A stretch of 64,000 nt of DNA from Allobosea sp. 117. GTDB taxonomy: Bacteria; Pseudomonadota; Alphaproteobacteria; Rhizobiales; Xanthobacteraceae. Shown here one piece after another: positions 10,032-19,479 of the stretch; position 1 is the first letter of the stretch, and the number at the start of each line of letters is the position of its first letter. The notes below the pieces were generated by a model that was not told the origin of the DNA, ran no database searches, and was given only the letters and a program-made list of their open reading frames with translations. The stretch covers positions 868,001 to 932,000 of the forward strand of contig NZ_JNLC01000010.1 in the NCBI RefSeq assembly GCF_000702305.1. Reading direction: 5' to 3'. The position numbers were made by a program, and so were the translations under genes.

Positions 10032-10406
10032 TCAGGCCCGCCGCGCCACCCACGAGCCCGAGCAGGCCGGTTGGGGCGAGGTCCAGTCGCCCGAGGCGCT
10101 ATCGCCCCGCACGAGGCCGGTGGCGGTGACGCGCCGGCTGCCATGCGAGATGTCCATATTGATCAACCCGACGGCGTTGACGCCGCCCTTGGCCTTCACC
10201 GGCCACATGCCGGCATAGGAGACCTTGCCGTTCTTCACCGCCAGCTTCAGCTCGTAGTTCGTCGCGCACTGGCCCGTCTCGGCCGAGGTCTTGACCGACC
10301 ACGTGCCGTCATGCGTCGAGGCCGCTGCGGCGGGAAGCGTCGCGGCGCCGGCGACAGTCGCGGCAGCGATGGCGGCAAGGGCCGCCCTGTGTAGCAAAGC
10401 CGTCAT
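10032..10406 (-). CDS. Small exported protein of unknown function
   Basis: 124 residues. The N-terminus has an alanine-rich signal peptide ending around AAAAS, giving a mature periplasmic or secreted domain of about 95 residues. Two cysteines are visible (GQCATNYE and PQPACSG) and could form a disulfide. A strong AGGGAG ribosome site precedes the ATG at 10406. The gene lies between mutA and mutB, 43 bp and 34 bp away, so it is almost certainly cotranscribed with the mutase. I do not recognise a function, and its position inside a cytosolic pathway operon is odd. Confidence 0.75.
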   Translation of the reverse strand: MTALLHRAALAAIAAATVAGAATLPAAAASTHDGTWSVKTSAETGQCATNYELKLAVKNGKVSYAGMWPVKAKGGVNAVGLINMDISHGSRRVTATGLVRGDSASGDWTSPQPACSGSWVARRA

Positions 10407-10449
10407 GTCTCCCTCTCGTTCCACGTAAGGGTTACGGAGACCGATCAAC

Positions 10450-12312
10450 TTACCCGGTCCTGTTCCGGCCCGCGGCGCGAATGCCCAGGACGGAATGAAC
10501 CTCTTCAAGCACCTGCAAGGCATCGCAGCCGGCGAAGACAAGGCCGTCGACGCCCGCCGCGCGCAGCTCCGTCTCGTTCTCCGGCCGTCCGGCGAGATAG
10601 ACCGCCGTGGCGCCGGCGGCCTTCAGCACCCGCGCGGCCGTCGCGCCGACTTCCGCATAGAGTGCATCCGACGCGCACAGGCACGCAATGCGCGCGCCGG
10701 AGGCGTGGAAGCCGGTGTCGAGCGCGCCGGCATCGCCGTAGCCGTCATTGGTCGGCGCGGCGATGCCGCCGGCCTCGAACAGCGAGGTGGCGAAGCCGGC
10801 GCGTGCCGTGAAGTCCGCCGCCGTGCCGAGATTGGCGAGGAAGACGCGTGCCCCGCCGGCTCGTATGGCCGCATCGCGCAGCCGTTCGAAGGGCTCGGCG
10901 AGGCGCTGCGGCTCCAGCGGCTCGCAGGCGATGGCGCCTTCCGCCGGCACGACGGGGGCAGGGGCCGGCGCGGGGGCCAGTACGGCCACCGGCGTCTCGG
11001 CCAGCAGCGGATAGTCGGAGGTGCCGGTGATCGGCAGGCGCCGGGTGGCGACGTCGCGGGCGCGGGCCTCGCGGGCGCTCGCGATCCTCGCCTGCCATGC
11101 GCCGGCGAGCAGTGCCTCGACCATACCGCCCGTGCGCTCGATCTCGCGGAACAGCTCCCAGGCCGCTTCGGCGAGCTTCTCGGTGCGCTCCTCGATGGCG
11201 CCGGCACCCGCCGCCGGATCGGCGACGCGGTGGACGTTGGATTCCTCGATCAGGATGACTTGTGTGTTGCGTGCGAGCCGCCGCGCGAAGCTGTCCGGCA
11301 GGCCGAGCGCCTGTGTGAAGGGCAGCACCGTCACGCTGTCGGCGCCGCCCACCCCGGCGGCGAAGGCGGCGATGGTGCCGCGCAGCAGGTTCACATGCGG
11401 ATCGTGGCGCGTCAGCGCGCGCCAGGCGGTCTCCATGTGCAGCTTCAGCGGCGCAGGGCCCGCGAGCCCGCAATGGCGCAGCGCCTCGGACCAGAGCAGC
11501 CGGATGGCGCGTGCCTTCGCGGTGGTGGCGAACTGGTCGACATCGGCGGCGAGCGTCGCCTCGATGCTGCCGGCGGCCTCCTCGATGGAGAGGCCGGCCG
11601 CCTCCAGCGCCCGCAGATAGGCTACCATGGTGGCCAGCACCGCCGCGAGCTCCTGCGCATCCGTCGCGCCGGCCGCGTGATGGATGCGCCCGTCGGCGCG
11701 GGCGAGCGGCGCGGTGAAGCCGCGCGAACGCAGCGTCGTCGCGGTCTGGCCGAGGCGGGCGGACAACGCGTCCCATTCGATCGGGGCAGCGCCGGAAGCC
11801 GCGAAATCGCCGATCGGGTCGAGGCCGAAGCGGATGTCGAGGCTTGCCGGATCGAACTTCTCATAGAGCCGGGCGATCGCCAGCGCGATGTCGCGGGCCT
11901 GATAGGCGCCGGCCTCGATGCGCAGCATCACCAGCTCCGGCATCACCCCGTCGAGCACCGCAACCAGTTCCTCGAACCGGTTCGGCAGGCCGAATCCGCG
12001 CGCCGAGGCGGCCGAGGCGAAGACCAGTGCCGCGCCGTCGGCACCGCCATCGAGGTCCTGCAGGAGCTGCGCATTGGCGGCGGCCGGATCGTTGTGTTCG
12101 ATGCGCTGGATCACCCGCCACGGCGCGCCCGCTGTGCGCCCTGCCACCGGCTGCGCCTCCGGCCGGCGGGCGGGCAGCGCGTCGAAGATGAGGCCGTCGA
12201 GCGTCCGCGCCACCATGCGCTTGTCGTAGGGCGCGCCCTTCAGCACGCCCTCGACCAGCTTCAGCCAGTCCTCGCGGCTCGCGCGGGGGAAGGCGGCGAG
12301 ATCGATGCTCAT
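10450..12312 (-). CDS. mutA: Methylmalonyl-CoA mutase, small subunit
   Basis: 620 residues. It is the non-catalytic partner of MutB: the same barrel architecture (start WLKLVEGVLKGAPYDKRMVA) is present, but the C-terminal flavodoxin-like domain lacks the DxHxxG cobalamin motif, reading DTGFHASGARIACLCAS instead. Family knowledge says this subunit stabilises the heterodimer. Its ATG shares one base with the pccA stop codon, so it is translationally coupled to the carboxylase. Confidence 0.94.
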   Translation of the reverse strand: MSIDLAAFPRASREDWLKLVEGVLKGAPYDKRMVARTLDGLIFDALPARRPEAQPVAGRTAGAPWRVIQRIEHNDPAAANAQLLQDLDGGADGAALVFASAASARGFGLPNRFEELVAVLDGVMPELVMLRIEAGAYQARDIALAIARLYEKFDPASLDIRFGLDPIGDFAASGAAPIEWDALSARLGQTATTLRSRGFTAPLARADGRIHHAAGATDAQELAAVLATMVAYLRALEAAGLSIEEAAGSIEATLAADVDQFATTAKARAIRLLWSEALRHCGLAGPAPLKLHMETAWRALTRHDPHVNLLRGTIAAFAAGVGGADSVTVLPFTQALGLPDSFARRLARNTQVILIEESNVHRVADPAAGAGAIEERTEKLAEAAWELFREIERTGGMVEALLAGAWQARIASAREARARDVATRRLPITGTSDYPLLAETPVAVLAPAPAPAPVVPAEGAIACEPLEPQRLAEPFERLRDAAIRAGGARVFLANLGTAADFTARAGFATSLFEAGGIAAPTNDGYGDAGALDTGFHASGARIACLCASDALYAEVGATAARVLKAAGATAVYLAGRPENETELRAAGVDGLVFAGCDALQVLEEVHSVLGIRAAGRNRTG

Positions 12313-14327
12313 CAGGCGAATTCCAGGATCACGGCGTCCACCGCGAGGCTGTCGCCGGGCTTGGCCAGCACCTTCTTCACCGTCGCGTCGCGCTCGGCGC
12401 GCAGCACATTCTCCATCTTCATCGCCTCGACCACGGCGAGCGTCTCGCCGGCCTTCACCTCCTGCCCCTCGGAGACGGCGATCGAGACCACGAGGCCCGG
12501 CATCGGGCAGACCAGATGCTTGCCGCTGCCCGACGCCTGCTTCTCCGGCATCAGCGCGGCGAGCACCGCCTCGCGCTCGGTGTAGACGACCGCCCCGACG
12601 GAGACGCCGCGATGGCCGAGCGTCACCCCGTTGGGACGCGGGCGCACCTGCACATGGATCAGCTCGTCGTCATAGGCGCCCTGCCACACCGGCTCGCCGG
12701 GGTGCCAGCCGGAACGCAGCTCATGCGTGCCGAGTGGGGCACCGGTCTCGTCCAGGAACGTGACGATGTAGCCGCCGGCCGCCCGGTCCACCTCGCAGGT
12801 CAGCGTCGCGGCGCCGATGCGCACGACGCGCCGATGCTCGAACACCACCGGCCGTCCGGCGAGCTGCTGGCTGATCTTGCGCTTGCGGGCATTGCCGACA
12901 TTGTCGATCACCGCCGCCACCGCCGCGAGCTTGCGGGCTATGGCGGGCTCCAGCGGCGCGCCGTGGAAGCCGTCCGGATATTCCTCGGCGATGAAGCCTG
13001 TGGAGAGCTTACCCGAGCGCCAGCGCTCATGGCCCATCAGCGCCGAGAGGAAGGGGATGTTGTGCTGGATGCCGTCGAGCGCGAAGGCGTCGAGCGCGTC
13101 CACCTGCGCATCGATCGCCTGAAGCCGCGTAGGCGCATGCGTCACCAGCTTGGCGATCATCGGGTCGTAATAGAGCGAGATTTCCCCGCCCTCGAACACG
13201 CCGGTGTCGTTGCGCACGGTGACGCCGTCCTGCTCGCCTTCCGCCGGCGGGCGGTAGCGCGACAGCCGGCCGATTGAGGGCAGGAAGTTGCGATAGGGGT
13301 CCTCGGCATAGATGCGGCTCTCCACCGCCCAGCCGTTCAGCTTGACGTCGACCTGGCGGATGGCGAGCGTCTCGCCCGCCGCGACGCGGATCATCTGCTC
13401 GACGAGGTCGATGCCGGTGACGAGCTCGGTCACCGGGTGCTCGACCTGCAGGCGCGTGTTCATCTCGAGGAAGTAGAAGGACTTGTCCTGCCCGGCGACG
13501 AATTCCACCGTGCCGGCGCTGTCGTAGTTCACCGCCTTGGCCAACGCGACGGCCTGCTCGCCCATCTTCCGGCGGGTGGCCTCGTCGAGAAGCGGCGAGG
13601 GCGCCTCCTCGATGACCTTCTGGTTGCGACGCTGGATCGAGCATTCGCGCTCGCCGAGATAGATGACGTTGCCGTGCTTGTCGCCGAGCACCTGAATCTC
13701 GATGTGGCGCGGCTGGACGATGAACTTCTCGACGAAGACGCGATCGTCGCCGAAGGAGGACCTGGCCTCTGAAGTTGCGCGCTCGAAGCCTTCCTTCACC
13801 TCCTCGCGCGAATTGGCGACGCGCATGCCCTTGCCACCGCCGCCGGCCGAGGCCTTGATCATCACCGGATAGCCGATCTCGTCGGCGATCTTTGCTGCGT
13901 GCTCGGCATTCTCGATGACGCCGAGGAAGCCGGGCACGGTCGAGACCTTGGCGGCCGCCGCCGCCTTCTTGGATTCGATCTTGTCGCCCATCGCCTCGAT
14001 GGCCCCCGGATTGGGGCCGATGAAGACGATGCCCTCGGCGGCGAGCGCGGCGGGGAAGGCGGCGCGCTCGGAGAGGAAGCCGTAGCCGGGATGCACCGCC
14101 TCGGCGCCGGTTTGCTTGCAGGCGGCGATAATCTTGTCGATCAGCAGGTAGGACTGTGCGGCGGCCGGCGGGCCGATATGCACCGCCTCGTCCGCCATGG
14201 CGACGTGCAGCGCGTCCTTGTCGGCGTCGGAGAACACGGCGACGGTCTTGATGCCCATCTTCCGGGCGGTCTTGATGACCCGGCAGGCGATCTCGCCACG
14301 GTTCGCGATGAGGATCTTGGAGAACAT
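12312..14327 (-). CDS. pccA: Propionyl-CoA carboxylase, biotin carboxylase/biotin carrier (alpha) subunit
   Basis: 671 residues from MFSKILIANRGE, the universal start of the family. Biotin carboxylase domain (1 to about 450, with the glycine-rich ATP-grasp loop AGGGGKGM), a linker, and a C-terminal biotinyl domain with AMKM, the biotin lysine at about residue 637. With PccB it carboxylates propionyl-CoA to methylmalonyl-CoA. The reading frame continues upstream without a stop to 14642 through an unrelated AT-rich module (described separately), so either start could be used. AAGG lies about ten bases before the ATG at 14327. Confidence 0.95.
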   Translation of the reverse strand: MFSKILIANRGEIACRVIKTARKMGIKTVAVFSDADKDALHVAMADEAVHIGPPAAAQSYLLIDKIIAACKQTGAEAVHPGYGFLSERAAFPAALAAEGIVFIGPNPGAIEAMGDKIESKKAAAAAKVSTVPGFLGVIENAEHAAKIADEIGYPVMIKASAGGGGKGMRVANSREEVKEGFERATSEARSSFGDDRVFVEKFIVQPRHIEIQVLGDKHGNVIYLGERECSIQRRNQKVIEEAPSPLLDEATRRKMGEQAVALAKAVNYDSAGTVEFVAGQDKSFYFLEMNTRLQVEHPVTELVTGIDLVEQMIRVAAGETLAIRQVDVKLNGWAVESRIYAEDPYRNFLPSIGRLSRYRPPAEGEQDGVTVRNDTGVFEGGEISLYYDPMIAKLVTHAPTRLQAIDAQVDALDAFALDGIQHNIPFLSALMGHERWRSGKLSTGFIAEEYPDGFHGAPLEPAIARKLAAVAAVIDNVGNARKRKISQQLAGRPVVFEHRRVVRIGAATLTCEVDRAAGGYIVTFLDETGAPLGTHELRSGWHPGEPVWQGAYDDELIHVQVRPRPNGVTLGHRGVSVGAVVYTEREAVLAALMPEKQASGSGKHLVCPMPGLVVSIAVSEGQEVKAGETLAVVEAMKMENVLRAERDATVKKVLAKPGDSLAVDAVILEFA

Positions 14328-14642
14328 CTTTGTTGGCCTTGGGTTCAGGGCCGCGTCAACAATCTGCGCCGGGCTCTTTTGGACACGTTCTTTAATGAAG
14401 TCGTCGCTAACCCTATGTGATCGGAGTCCCCAGAATCCGTACCCAAGGTGTACGAATAGATCATCATATTTAAAGACGTCGGAATTTGATGAGTGCTCTT
14501 CGATGTTTCGTCTGATAATTGCTTGCCAACTGGGGGGTAGGTCTCTATCGGTTGTCCTCTCGAAGAATTCATAAAGATCAGGATATCGCGCGGCGCCACC
14601 GAGTGCGTGCATTGCTTGAACGATTTCGTCTATCCAGCGCAT
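14328..14642 (-). other. AT-rich winged-helix-like module in frame with pccA (small gene remnant or N-terminal extension)
   Basis: Between pccB and pccA, 315 bases encode 105 residues in the pccA frame, beginning with an ATG 13 bases after the pccB stop. The first about 75 residues look like a small winged-helix DNA-binding module of the kind attached to restriction-type nucleases: an ALGG-x-ARYPDLYEFFE helix, WQAIIRRNIEEHSSNS, and a closing GYGFWGLR strand. No stop separates it from pccA. I counted 81 G or C in 14401-14580 (45%), far below the neighbouring genes, which suggests acquisition. Homology is by eye only. It could be a fusion, a decayed gene, or a separate domain gene that lost its stop. 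Confidence 0.5.
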
Positions 14643-14655
14643 CGCAGTTGCTCAC

Positions 14656-16188
<1,533 letters not shown>

Positions 16189-16279
16189 CTGTCGCCGTCC
16201 CGAGAGCTGGCTGTCACCGCCATGTTGCACTGCTTCTAGGAGCTTGCCCGAGAAAAGATAAGCTGTGAAAATGCGGATC

Positions 16280-16302
16280 GTGAAATTGTAAAAAATTCAC
16301 AA
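16280..16302. promoter_or_regulatory. Candidate operator: AT-rich overlapping palindromes upstream of pccB
   Basis: Bases 16280-16300 form an imperfect 21-bp palindrome (GTGAA and AATT on one side, their complement on the other). A second palindrome with TTGT/ACAA ends spans 16286-16302. Another TGTGAA lies at 16264-16269. The site sits between divergent pccB and the ScfR-type regulator gene, where members of this family are known to bind. Assignment to that regulator is inference. Confidence 0.42.
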
Positions 16303-16343
16303 CTTCGAAGCGCAAGAGTCTTTCGGTCGTCCACGCAGCCCGC

Positions 16344-16451
16344 CGTCATCCTGAGGTGCCCGGCGCTGGCCGGGCCTCGAAGGATGTTCGCAGCAGCGCG
16401 CATTGTTTCAGCATCCTTCGAGGCTCGCTTCGCTCGCGCCTCAGGATGACG
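16344..16451. repeat. Intergenic palindromic repeat (cgtcatcctgagg family)
   Basis: Ends CGTCATCCTGAGG and CCTCAGGATGACG are inverted copies about 108 bp apart, with an inner pair (CTCGAAGGATG and CATCCTTCGAG). A second, similar element is at 52553-52662 and a half-element at 39765-39780. This looks like the dispersed REP-like elements common between genes of Hyphomicrobiales. Confidence 0.7.
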
Positions 16452-16481
16452 AGGCGGAATGGGATTGGCCGGAGAGGCAGT

Positions 16482-17951
16482 ATGTCCAAGAAAATCTATG
16501 CCGGCCACGCCGTGCGCAATGTCCGCGAGCGTCTCGGCCTCACGCAGATCGATTTCGCCCGGCGCCTGTCGCTCTCGCCGAGCTACATCAACCAGATCGA
16601 GAGCAACCAGCGCCCGGTCACCGCCGCCGTGCTGCTCGCCATCGGCCGCACCTTCGACCTCGACATCACCCGCTTCGGCGCCGACGACCTCGACCGCATC
16701 GTCGCCGACCTGCGCGAGGCGCTGGCCGATCCGGTGTTCCGCGGCCTCGAGCCGAGCCTGCAGGACCTGAAGAACGCCACCACCCATGCGCCGAGCTTCG
16801 CCCATGCCTTCCTGCGCCTGCACGGGGCGATGCGCCGGCTGATGGAGCGCAGCGTGGCGTTGGACGACGCCGTAACCTCCGTCGCCAGGGAAGTGGACGG
16901 CGAGGCGCGCAACCTCGCGCCCTATGAGGAGGTACGCGATCATTTCCACTACATCGACAATTACGTAGACGGCCTCGACCGCGCCGCCGAGGCGCGCAGC
17001 GCCGCGCTCGACCTGTTCGGCCGGTCGGACGGGGCGCGGGTGCTGGCGCGCTACCTCAAGGAACAGCACGACATCGCCGTCGACATCGCCCCGAACACCC
17101 TCGCGCCGGAGGGCGCGGGGCAGGGCGGGACAGCCGAGTCAGCCGAGCCGCTGCTCCATTACGACGCGCGCCGGCGCACCGTGACGCTCTCCCCCGCGCT
17201 CGATCCGGCGGCCCAGCTCTTCCGCCTCGGCACGCTGCTCGCCCGCTTCGAGCAGGCGGAGATGGTCGGCCAGCATGTGCGCGACGCCGGATTCCGCAGT
17301 GCCGCCGCCGGCGAGGTGTGCCGCCTCGCCTTGCAGAATTACTATGCCGGGGCGCTGATGCTGCCCTATCGCCGCTTCGCCCGCCTCGCCCGCGAACGGC
17401 GGCACGATCTCGACCTCCTGGCGACGCTGGCCGGCGCCAGCCTGGAACAGGTCTGCCACCGCCTCTCGACGTTGCAGCGGCCCGGCGAGAAGGGCGTGCC
17501 GTTCTATTTCCTGAAAGTCGACCGCGCCGGCAACGTCATCAAGCGCCATAGCGCGACGCGCTTCCAGTTCGCCCGCTATGGCGGCGCCTGCCCGGTGTGG
17601 AACGTGCACGAGGCCTTTGAGCAGCCGCTGCGCATGCTGGTGCAGGTCGGTGAGATGCCGGACGGCGTGCGCTATCTGTGTCTCGCGCGCGGCGCGGTGA
17701 CGCCGCCGCAGGGCTTCGGCCAGCGCGAGCGGCGCTTCGCGCTCGGCATAGGCTGCGAGATCTCCTATGCCGGCGAGCTCGTCTATGCGGACGGGCTGGA
17801 CCTGAAGGCGGCGAACGTCGCGCGGCTCGGCGTCAATTGCCGCATCTGCCCGCGCACCGCCTGCCCCGAGCGGGCCTTCCCGCCGCTCGACCGCGACATC
17901 GTGCTCGACCCCGACCGGCGCGGCGTCGTACCCTTCACCGTGCGGGAGTGA
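16482..17951 (+). CDS. pccR: Short-chain acyl-CoA responsive XRE-type regulator (ScfR/PccR family)
   Basis: 489 residues. An N-terminal XRE helix-turn-helix (residues about 8-62, with LTQIDFARRLSLSPSYINQIE) is followed by an IrrE-like region and the C-terminal ScfR domain. The C-terminus carries conserved cysteines (CEIS, NCRICPRTACPERAF). Family knowledge: these proteins sense acyl-CoA; the Rhodobacter member PccR controls propionyl-CoA carboxylase. The divergent position next to pccB supports that role. The ATG at 16482 has GGAGAGG in place; upstream in-frame codons run into the repeat element. Confidence 0.88.
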   Translation: MSKKIYAGHAVRNVRERLGLTQIDFARRLSLSPSYINQIESNQRPVTAAVLLAIGRTFDLDITRFGADDLDRIVADLREALADPVFRGLEPSLQDLKNATTHAPSFAHAFLRLHGAMRRLMERSVALDDAVTSVAREVDGEARNLAPYEEVRDHFHYIDNYVDGLDRAAEARSAALDLFGRSDGARVLARYLKEQHDIAVDIAPNTLAPEGAGQGGTAESAEPLLHYDARRRTVTLSPALDPAAQLFRLGTLLARFEQAEMVGQHVRDAGFRSAAAGEVCRLALQNYYAGALMLPYRRFARLARERRHDLDLLATLAGASLEQVCHRLSTLQRPGEKGVPFYFLKVDRAGNVIKRHSATRFQFARYGGACPVWNVHEAFEQPLRMLVQVGEMPDGVRYLCLARGAVTPPQGFGQRERRFALGIGCEISYAGELVYADGLDLKAANVARLGVNCRICPRTACPERAFPPLDRDIVLDPDRRGVVPFTVRE

Positions 17952-17970
17952 CGAGGCGGTTCCGGTTGAT

Positions 17971-18065
17971 CGTCATCCCGCCCGCAGCCGAAGGCGGAGA
18001 ACCGGGATCGCGTGCCATATGTTTCCCCGATCCCGGATACGGCCTGACGGCCGTTCCGGGATGAC
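17971..18065. repeat. Palindromic intergenic element between convergent genes
   Basis: CGTCATCCCG at one end and CGGGATGAC at the other are inverted, with an inner pair (CCGGGATCG and CGATCCCGG). It separates the convergent pccR-type gene and gmaS and could act as a bidirectional terminator, though it has no T run. Confidence 0.55.
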
Positions 18066-18088
18066 ATCTGGGGGTGGGCGAAACGCCC

Positions 18089-19390
18089 TCAGATATCCAG
18101 CGTATTGTCGCGCTCCCACTGGGTGAGGTGGCGCGAATAGGCATTCCATTCCTCGTGCTTGAGCTTGAGGAAGCCGTCCACGAAGGGGTTGCCCAGCGCG
18201 CTGCGCAGGATCGAGGACTTGTCGAGCGCGCGCAGCGCGTCGAGCAGGTTCAGCGGCAGCTTCTTGGCGCCGCGCACCTTGTGCCCGTCGGTGTACATGT
18301 TGATGTCGAGCCGCTTGCCCGGGTCGCGCTGGTTCTGCACGCCGTCGAGGCCGGCCGCCAGCACCGCCGCCGGCAGCAGATACGGGTTCGCCGCGCCGTC
18401 GGCGAGGCGGAACTCGAAGCGCCCGGCATCCGGGATGCGGATCATGTGGGTACGGTTGTTGCCGGTATAGGTCACCGTGTTCGGCGCCCAGGTGGCGCCC
18501 GAGATGGTGCGCGGCGCGTTGATGCGCTTGTAGGAGTTCACCGTCGGGTTGGTGATGGCGCAGACGGCGTCGGCCGAGTGGATCAGGCCGCCGATGAAGT
18601 TGTAGCCCAGCGCCGAGACGCCGAGTTCGCCCTTGGGGTCGGCGAAGACGTTGGTCTTGCCCTGCCACAGCGAGGTGTGCACGTGGCAGCCCGAGCCGGT
18701 CAGGTCGATGAAGGGCTTGGGCATGAAGGTCGCGCGAAGGCCGTGCTTCTCGGCGATCGAGCGGACCATGTATTTGAAGAAGACGTGCCGGTCCGCGGTG
18801 ATGAGGGCGTCGTCATAGTTCCAGTTCATCTCGAACTGGCCGTTGGCGTCCTCATGGTCGTTCTGGTAGCCGGCCCAGCCGAGCGTCAGCATGGAATCGC
18901 AGATTTCCTTGATGACGTCGTAGCGGCGCATCAAGGCGGACTGGTCGTAGCAGGGCTTGATCGCGTTGTCGGCCGGGTCGGAGATCTTCGAGCCATCCGG
19001 CGTGGTGAGGAAATACTCGCACTCGACGCCGGTCTTCATCTGGTAGCCGATCGAATCGGCGCCGAGCATGATGTTCTTCAGCACGTTGCGCGGGGCCTGC
19101 GCGACCAGTTCGTCGTTCATCACCAGGTCCGAGGCGAGCCAGCCGATCTCCGGCTTCCAGGGAAGCTGGATGAGGCTTTCCGGGTCCGGCACCGCGAACA
19201 GGTCCGGATCGGCGGGGGTCATGTCGAGCCAGGTGGCGAAGCCGGCAAAGCCCGCTCCCGCCTTCTGCATCTCGCCGATCGCCGGCGCCGGCACCAGCTT
19301 TGCGCGCAGCGCGCCGAACAGGTCGACATAGGAGATGAGGAAATACTTGATGCCGAGCTCTTTGGCGGCATGAGCGAGATCGTTTGCCAT
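18089..19390 (-). CDS. gmaS: Gamma-glutamylmethylamide synthetase (glutamine synthetase type III-like)
   Basis: 433 residues with glutamine synthetase beta-grasp and catalytic domains. The N-terminal pattern KYFLISYVDLFGALRAKLVP and GFAGFATWLDMTPADPDLFA fits the GmaS branch rather than GlnA. It ligates methylamine to glutamate using ATP, the first step of the N-methylglutamate pathway. Glutamate/ATP site segments GSGCHVHTSLW and RIPDAGRFEFRLADGAANPY are intact. The adjacent mgsCBA genes support the methylamine role; a GlnT-type glutamine synthetase is the alternative. Start 19390 (MANDL) is chosen; an ATG at 19396 is only two codons upstream. Confidence 0.86.
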   Translation of the reverse strand: MANDLAHAAKELGIKYFLISYVDLFGALRAKLVPAPAIGEMQKAGAGFAGFATWLDMTPADPDLFAVPDPESLIQLPWKPEIGWLASDLVMNDELVAQAPRNVLKNIMLGADSIGYQMKTGVECEYFLTTPDGSKISDPADNAIKPCYDQSALMRRYDVIKEICDSMLTLGWAGYQNDHEDANGQFEMNWNYDDALITADRHVFFKYMVRSIAEKHGLRATFMPKPFIDLTGSGCHVHTSLWQGKTNVFADPKGELGVSALGYNFIGGLIHSADAVCAITNPTVNSYKRINAPRTISGATWAPNTVTYTGNNRTHMIRIPDAGRFEFRLADGAANPYLLPAAVLAAGLDGVQNQRDPGKRLDINMYTDGHKVRGAKKLPLNLLDALRALDKSSILRSALGNPFVDGFLKLKHEEWNAYSRHLTQWERDNTLDI

Positions 19391-19479
19391 ATGCATCCGG
19401 TTCCGTGCTGTTCCCCCGGCCCGTTCGGGCTCGTTGGTCTCAAGATGTGCAAATGCCGCGCCGAGGCGCGGCATCTGGT

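Noticed and set aside
10495..12585. Open frame of 696 codons on the plus strand opposite mutA and the pccA end
   Set aside because: It mirrors the codon structure of the real genes, has a low-complexity Arg/Gly/Ala-rich product without domains, and both genes beneath have clear families.
14328..14642. Restriction-modification system suggested by the winged-helix-like module
   Set aside because: No nuclease or methyltransferase gene is adjacent; only the module is present.
18089..19390. Housekeeping glutamine synthetase (glnA)
   Set aside because: The N-terminal pattern and the adjacent mgsABC set fit gamma-glutamylmethylamide synthetase better; kept as an alternative only.
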